Positions 57,675 through 64,000 of a stretch of 64,000 bases of DNA are shown here, piece by piece. Every line of letters begins with the position of its first letter. Position 1 is the first letter of the stretch. Made by a program: the position numbers and the translations under genes. Source of the DNA: Lasiosphaeria ovina (taxonomy: Eukaryota > Ascomycota > Sordariomycetes > Sordariales > Lasiosphaeriaceae); the NCBI GenBank assembly GCA_033439765.1, contig JAULSN010000001.1, positions 5,890,001-5,954,000 of the forward strand, read 5' to 3'. The notes under the pieces were generated by a model. That model was given only the letters and a program-made list of their open reading frames with translations, made no database searches and was not told the DNA's origin.

Positions 57675-60600
57675 ATGGCCCAGAAAACCCAAAATGTGAG
57701 CCACTCCGAGGACCGTTCGAACCCACCCAGTCGCACCTCGTCTGCCAAGGACGGCGCAGGTGGGCCAAGCTCAACCAGGCACTCGGCCGCTTCTGGCTCT
57801 GCCTCTGCCTCGGGGTCCATATCTACCATCCTGCCCAGAATGTCAGATCCAAATCCTGTTTCTGTTTCCTCTTCTACCACCCACGAATCTCCACAACCCA
57901 TGGACAAGTCGGCGTCGGCGGGCTCCCACGCCGCCTCATCCGAGGATGCCTCGGGCGGGACCGCCTCGCCTTATGGCACGCGCTCACGGAAGCGCAATGG
58001 CGGATCGCGCATCAACTATGCCGAGGACAAGGATATCGACATGGAGCTTTTTGAGATGTATCCCGAGCGAGGACTCGCCGCCAACTCAAGACATGCCGCG
58101 TCCTCCAATGCATCATCATCGGCTGGTGCTACTGCCACCGCCGGTGCCATCACCACCGCCGCCGTGTCGGCAACATCAGCGGCAACAAAGGCAGTGTCGC
58201 CCGCGCCCGCGTCCGCGGCGACTGTAGCAGCAGCCGCCCAGCCTGCTCCGCGCTCCGGCAATGGATCGGGTCGGAAGCCTCTGCCCTCCTCAGATGACAG
58301 CAGCAGGCATCACACATCCCACCAGCACAGCTCCAAGGAGAAGGAGCATCAATATCACAGCCACAACCCGTCGCCAGCAGCGTCGACGACGGGCACCGGA
58401 GCCAGCAGCACAGCAAATGGCTCGGCAAGGTCAAAGAAGCGCAAGGCAGAGCATATACAGGCATCCGCCACCACCAGCAGCAGCCAGGCGCCGTCGGCTT
58501 CTCATGCGCACTCGTCGGCCGTGTCCAAACGGATTGTGGCGAACTTGTCGCATGGCGCAAATGGCACGCGCAGTGGGGGCGGGTACTCGGAGACCAACCT
58601 GCTCACGTTTGATAACTGCAAGTCGAGGCCCAAGAATGGGAGAATGGTGGCCGACGACGGCACTGTGCTGGAAGTGAACGGTAAGTTTTTGATCTTCCAA
58701 ATCTATCTAGTCTAGTCTACCCAGTCGCCCTCGCCCAGGTCTACCTAGGCAGTGGTCTGCCTAGTGCGACTGTCAGGTGGCCTGGGTGACGTTATTCCCG
58801 GAGAGAATTCGCTGCTGACTCGGGACGGTGCAGACCACGTTTACCTGGTGTGCGAGCCGCCGGGAGAGCCGTACTATCTGGCGCGCATCATGGAATTCTT
58901 GCACGTCAAGAACGACAACTCGCTGGCCATCGATGCGCTGCGGGTCAATTGGTACTACCGGCCCAAGGACATCGGCCGCAAGGTGCAAGACACGCGCATG
59001 GTTTTCGCCACGATGCACTCGGACATTAGCCCGCTGACGGCACTGCGCGGCAAGTGTCAGATCCGGCACAAGGCAGAGATTTCCAACCTGACCGACTACA
59101 AGAAGGCGCCCGACTGTTTTTGGTACGAGAAGCTGTATGACCGCTACATCCAGAAAAACTATGAGGTGATCCCGACGGCCCAGATCATTAACGTGCCCGA
59201 GCACGTCAAGCGGGTGCTCGACGAGCGATGGCGCTATATTTTGGTGGAGCAAGGCCGGGGCAAGGAGCTGACGAGTGCCGTCAAGACGTGCAAGCGATGC
59301 ACCGGCTACTGCGCGAGGTATGTACATGTGCGAGTGTGTGTGTGTGTGTCTGTGTGCGTGCGTCGACGGGGGGTCGTGTGTGTGTGAGTGGGTGTGCGGG
59401 CTCTCTAGGCTGGGTCTGGCTTTTGCGTTTGCCGTGAGCCAGAGTCTACCTAGTCGGTCGGGCTGGCTGGCCTGTTTTGGGGCAGATGTTATTTTCTGTG
59501 TTATGAGATTGGCTGGCCCTGGCTACATTTCCTATTCCCTGCCCCAGGCCAGGTCCCGTTGGAGAGCCCAGGACAAGGGGCTCCCCCCCAAATGTGGAGT
59601 TAAGCGCTGACACATTGGACAGCAACGATTCGGTCGATTGCGCCGTGTGCGAACACACGTACCACATGAACTGCGTCAAGCCACCCCTGCTCAAAAAGCC
59701 GTCGCGCGGCTTTGCATGGTCGTGTGCCGCATGCAGCCGCGCCCAGGAGCGGAAGCTCGAGGCCCGTAACACGCCCAACGTGGACCCCAACAACCACGAC
59801 GCCGACGACGACGAGTATCCCGACGACGAAGAGGACGACGGCGCCGGCCTCGACACGGGCCGCACCAGCCGCACCAGCCCCGCCGACGACGACGCCCACC
59901 AGCCCGCCACGGCCGAGCAGATCTACCATGCCAGCCTGTGGCCCTACCGCTACCTCGGCATCCACTGCAAGGTCGAGGATGCCCTCGACTACGACGATCG
60001 CATCTTCCCGCGTGCCAGCACCCGTCTCGGCCCCCGCCACCAGGCCGTCGTGCTGCCCTGGCCCGGCCGCCCCGTGCAGTACGTCAAGCCGCTGGAGATC
60101 AAGAAGCCGGGCCGCAAGGACGGCAAGCTCAATAAGGAGCAGCAAGCCGCTCTTGAGGCCGAGCGCATCAAACGCGAGAATCGCCCCAAGTATGTCCAGG
60201 ACGAGCCCCCCGGATGGGTTGAGAGAGGCGGGGACAGCACCGTCACGGAGCTGTTCAAGCCTCCCGAACGCTGCGGCGTCAGCATGTCGAGTGACGCCAT
60301 GGACGAGTACATGAACAAGGCCAGGAAGAAGGTCGCATCCCTCAAGCTGCCCCCGCGCTCTACCAACCTCGAGGACGTCGCCAGGGACGTGCTCTACAAC
60401 AACCTGTTTGACCCCGAAAGGGCCTTGAAGGAGATGGACTCGACCCCCCGGTCTGTCTTCAAGGAGCCGGATCTCACGCCGGCCGAACAGAAGAAATTCG
60501 AAGAAGGTGTCGCCAAGTTTGGCTCGGAGCTGCACAGCGTCATGAAGCACGTCAAAACGCTGGCCCCGGCCACCGTGACCCGCTATTACTACACCTGGAA

Positions 60601-63425
60601 GAAGACGGAGCGAGGCAAGGTGATTTGGGGCAACTACCCCGGCCGGAAGGGCAAGAAAGATGCCAAGAAGGCTGAGGCAGCTGCCAACAAGATTGCCGAC
60701 GATGTCGCAGACGACCACGACGACTCGGCCTTCGACACGGACAAGGCGCGCGACAAGAAGAAGGAGTTCATCTGCAAGTTCTGCAGCACCAAGGCATCGC
60801 GCCAGTGGCGGCGGGCCCCTAATGCTTCAGTGACTGTGGTGGCCGAGAGCGCGGGCCGCAATTCCAACAAGGACAAGGGCGGCCAGTATATCCCCGCGCT
60901 TTGCCGGCGGTGCGCCGAGTTGTGGCGACGCTACGCCATCCAGTGGGAAGACATCGAAGAAGTCGCCAAGAAGGTCGCCCAGACTGGCGGGCGCGGGTGG
61001 CGACGCAAGGTGGACGAGGAGCTGTACAAGGAGCTTGTGGCGGCGGACGAGATGATGAACAACACCCGCTACCTGACCCCCGACCCAGTCGTTGCGGCAA
61101 GCCCGGCCAGTTCTCTACAGGCGCAGGCGACCCAAGAGCCGCCGCGCAAGAAACTCAAGGGTCTGCCGGACAAGGATCCCGACCTGACGGCCTCGGAATC
61201 GGGCAGCGTAAGCGGCGCTCCCCATCCCAAGAAGAAGGAGAAGGCGGCCGAGAAGCAGCCAAAGCAGCAACTAGCGCCGCCTCCGCCGCCGGCGCCGGTT
61301 GCTGCTCCGCTACCCCCCATTCTCATGGTTCCGAAGCCGCGCACTCTCCCCTGCGCCATATGCCACGAGCTGGAGCCACTTGGTGAGCAGCATCTGTCCT
61401 GTAAGGAGTGCCGGTTGGCTGTGCATAGGAGCTGCTACGGCATCATGGAGAACCGCGCCCCCGGGAAATGGACCTGTGACATGTGTCTCAATGACAAGAG
61501 CCCCCAGGTATCAATAGTAAGTTTTCTCAGTCTGTTGGCACAGGTATTCGTGCGTGGTTTTACTAACACGAGTACAGCATTACAAATGTGTTCTCTGTCC
61601 TGTAGAGTTCACCGAGCATGAATTTGTCGAGCCGCCCAAGGTGTCGCACAAGAAAAAGACGGAAAAGGAGCGCGAGCGCGACCGGATCGAGCGCGATAAC
61701 GCACAAAAGGCGGCTGATTACTACCGCAAGAAGCAGGAGGAGATGAACCGTCCCGTCAACCCAAGGGAGCCTCTAAAGCGAACCGCCGACAACAACTGGG
61801 TTCACGTCACTTGCGCCGTCTGGACGCCCGAAGTCAAATTTGGCAATACCAAGGCCCTCGGACCAAGCGAAGGCATCCCCTCGATTCCGCGCGTCAGATA
61901 TGCCGAAATGTGCAAGGTGTGCAAGAAAGACGGCGGGGCGTGCGTCCACTGCCACCAGTGCCGCACCCCGATCCATGTCGAGTGCGCCCACCAGGCCGGC
62001 TACGTCCTCGGCTTTGATATCACTCCCGTCAAGGGCTCCCGCCGCGATCAGCACAATATCGTGTCCATTAATGGGGATACGGGTACCATGTCAGCCGCTA
62101 TTTGGTGCAAGGATCACGCACCGACCAAGACGGTTGTCCATCGCATGCACGAGGTAGTGGACGAGAGCGGCATGAACGCTCTCCAGCTCTATGCGCAGAA
62201 CTTCAAACAGGCCGACCTGACCTTGACGGGCTGTGCGAGAAAGGCAAACCAGATCACGCTTGCTTCCTCGAGGATGTCGACATCGTCAGGAGCGGCTCCG
62301 GCGAGCCAGCAGAACCGGCGGTCGTCCAACACCAACATGGTTAACGGGGAGTTTAGGGAACCGTCCCCAAGTGCCCTGCAGCCCGACGGCAAGATCTGCC
62401 TGACGTGTGGCTCCGACGTCAGCCCCAAGTGGCATCCTATCGACCAAGCACAGGAGCGAGAGCTCACCAACGGCTACTATGGGAATCTCGGGACCGAGGC
62501 GCAGAAGTTTGTCGAGCAGCGGAGTTTCCAGTGCCACAAGTGCAAGAAAGCAGGACGGAAACCCAACCCACACGCTCCGCGGGAACCGACACCTCCTCCG
62601 GAGCCCGTTCGGTCAACATCCCCGAGGATCCCCAGCCTCCGATCGCCGGCTGGCGTCGAGCAACGGCCCAGGTCAATAATGTGGGCACCGCCCGGCCAAC
62701 TACCAGGTGCACCCATTGTACCTGTCCCGCCTCATCCCGGGGTATCAGGCTTGCCGCCCGGAGTCCAGGCTCCGCACGTGGCCCCGCCCCCCTTGCCGCA
62801 GACTGTCGTGCCACGAGGACCGCCTGTGCCGACTCATCCATATGCCACAGGCTCTCGGACATTTCCAGATTGGCACCGAACCCCGACCGGCCACGGGCCT
62901 GCTCCGGCCCATGAAGTCAACGGCGGACCACCTCCTCCACACTCGCCAATGCATCCATTAGCCCCCCCTAACCACCTCCGACCGCAAACCATGCCGGCTA
63001 TTGGTCACGGACCGCCGCCGCATCCCCCTCCTACTCAGAACGGGCAAATGGCCCAACCTTTCGTGAACGGAATGCCGCCATCCCCACGACGAGTTAGCGG
63101 CCCGCCGCCGCCGTCGCCCCAGATCGGCGGACCTTATATGCCATCTCACCACAGTCTTGGTTCAGCTGAGCTGCGGCACCATCATATGCCGATGAGCCAG
63201 ATACCGCCTGTTGTCCCAGGGCCGATTGCTCCAGAAGCGCAGCAGTCTCTCTACCACCTCCGCCAGTGGAACAACCATGGGCCTCCGCCTCCCCACCATA
63301 GCAGCCCCCCGCTCCCCCGTGAGAGCATCTCGTTGAGCCGAGAGCCAAGCAATCCTCCGCCACGGGATAATAGGCCGGCCAGCGGGGCCAGCGCGAGCCC
63401 ATCGCTTCGCAATCTCCTTTCCTAG
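57675..63425 (+). CDS. snt2: SNT2-like BAH/PHD chromatin regulator
   Basis: Four exons, 57675-58680, 58777-59317, 59623-61516 and 61578-63425, give 1762 residues in frame. The start is GCCGCCATGG. Domains in order: a Ser/Ala/His-rich disordered N-terminus (1-330); BAH (about 337-490, DHVYLVCEPPGEPYYLARIMEF); PHD1 (about 507-553) split by intron 2; an ELM2-like segment (about 627-660); SANT (about 800-850, LTPAEQKKFEEGVAKFG); a GATA-like finger (about 900-950, CKFC...CRRC); PHD2 (about 1093-1140, CAICHELEPLG); an extended PHD (about 1150-1328, HYKCVLC...WVHVTCAVW...CKDH); a second GATA-like C4 finger (about 1422-1470, CLTC...CHKC); and a long Pro-rich tail. BAH-PHD-SANT-PHD order is that of Snt2, the histone-reading subunit of an Rpd3 deacetylase complex in yeast. 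Intron 1 could alternatively end 57 bp later, also in frame. Confidence 0.93.
59318..59622 (+). other. Long intron of snt2 with GT-rich microsatellite
   Basis: 305 bp, about four times the usual intron here, with GTATGT donor and ACAG acceptor. It contains a GTGT-rich run at about 59330-59400 and splits the PHD1 finger. The frame is broken within it, so it is not retained coding sequence. Confidence 0.8.
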
Positions 63426-64000
63426 TGAACAAAGGGGCACAACCGAGGATGTTGGCTCCAAGCCCGACTGGGCCCGGGACAGGTCAAAAGAGCCGTCCAC
63501 AGGGGCTGATTGGCGATGGTCTGGAGGCGTACCATGGTCATTCTGTGCAATTTTGCCGGCCAGCCAGTGTAAAATAAAACAATTGTACTTTTTTCCTGCA
63601 CAACATTAGATCTTTTTTTGTCCTACCTTTCCCGTTCACCCTGTCAGCTGAGTGGTGGTGGTTGACGGAGGTGATGGGGGTGGGAACAAGGAGTATAAAA
63701 AAGGGGGGAGTAGCATATGAAGATGGTAGCATGGAGTCAATTCTTTTTCTTTTCCTTTCTCTCTTTTTCCATGAGGGAGGAGTTCAGGAAACGGTTTTAT
63801 TTGGGGCTGGGACTGGGACTGGGACTGGGACTGGGACTAGGACCGGGACTAGACTAGTGGATGGAGCGGACATATTGCTCTGGCAGTCGCTCAGAACGCT
63901 CGATCTTAGAAGAGATCCAAAGGGCATACATGCATGCAAACAGCGTAGTATAGTTATCTGGCTAGTTGACGCAAACGTGTAATAAAACTACGGAGTGCCT
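63426..64000. other. Downstream region of snt2
   Basis: Contains an AT-rich stretch at 63565-63620 likely to serve 3' end formation and a GGGACT hexanucleotide repeat at about 63806-63853. No gene supported before the window ends. Confidence 0.5.

Noticed and set aside
57128..58054. 308-codon plus-strand frame beginning Gly-Ser-Gly-Ser
   Set aside because: Begins in the GGCTCA microsatellite and continues out of frame through snt2 exon 1; explained by the repeat and the real gene.
59600..60718. 372-codon minus-strand frame opposite snt2
   Set aside because: Val/Gly-rich antisense shadow of snt2 exon 3, which has clear PHD and SANT motifs on the plus strand.

Overview
The window looks like a chromosome segment of a filamentous ascomycete (Pezizomycotina, most likely a Sordariomycete). 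The evidence is genes with many short introns (about 50-100 bp, GTAAGT/GTATGT donors, CTAAC/CTGAC branch sites), fungal-specific families (FunK1 kinase, SNT2, TVP38), GC-rich coding DNA, and an AT-rich transposon block with the CpA-to-TpA decay typical of repeat-induced point mutation (RIP). There are no bacterial-style operons, CRISPR arrays or phage genes.

Positions 1-18745 are one nested transposon block. The oldest layer is a minus-strand Ty1/copia-like element: its 5' LTR is at 18502-18745 and its integrase runs off the left edge. Two minus-strand Ty3/gypsy chromoviruses are inserted in its integrase. Element 1 spans 567-7363 with 265-bp LTRs and target duplication TATAC. Element 2 spans 7518-15787 with 269-bp LTRs and target duplication AGTAT. 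A 443-bp MITE-like element (17237-17679, 44-bp inverted repeats) lies in the copia 5' part. The coding parts carry many stop codons and near loss of CA/TG dinucleotides, most severely in element 1 and the copia remnant.

Positions 18746-64000 are ordinary gene-bearing DNA. In order they hold: an NAD-binding 6PGDH-like/DUF1932 dehydrogenase (+), an ALY/REF (Yra1) mRNA export factor (-), eIF4A (-), an F-box/JmjC protein (+), a CCCH/DUF1771/SMR protein (+), Tvp38 (+), an uncharacterised coiled-coil/Cys-motif protein (-), a FunK1 kinase (+), a split BTB protein (-), a HELQ/POLQ-like DNA helicase (-) and the BAH-PHD chromatin protein SNT2 (+). For nearly all multi-exon genes I derived exon borders by hand, and the summed exons are in frame. 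Several genes bear on mRNA fate (Yra1, eIF4A, CCCH-SMR), but this is eukaryotic neighbourhood, not an operon.

The most unusual observation is in the helicase gene. Reading the near-invariant HHAGL motif requires a 2-nt micro-exon (48730-48731) between two complete short introns. Other items worth attention are the nested insertion history with intact target duplications, the MITE with duplicated subterminal motifs, the long insertion in the BTB domain, and a 7.3-kb gene-free tract at 50412-57674. I found no clearly new defence or biosynthetic system.
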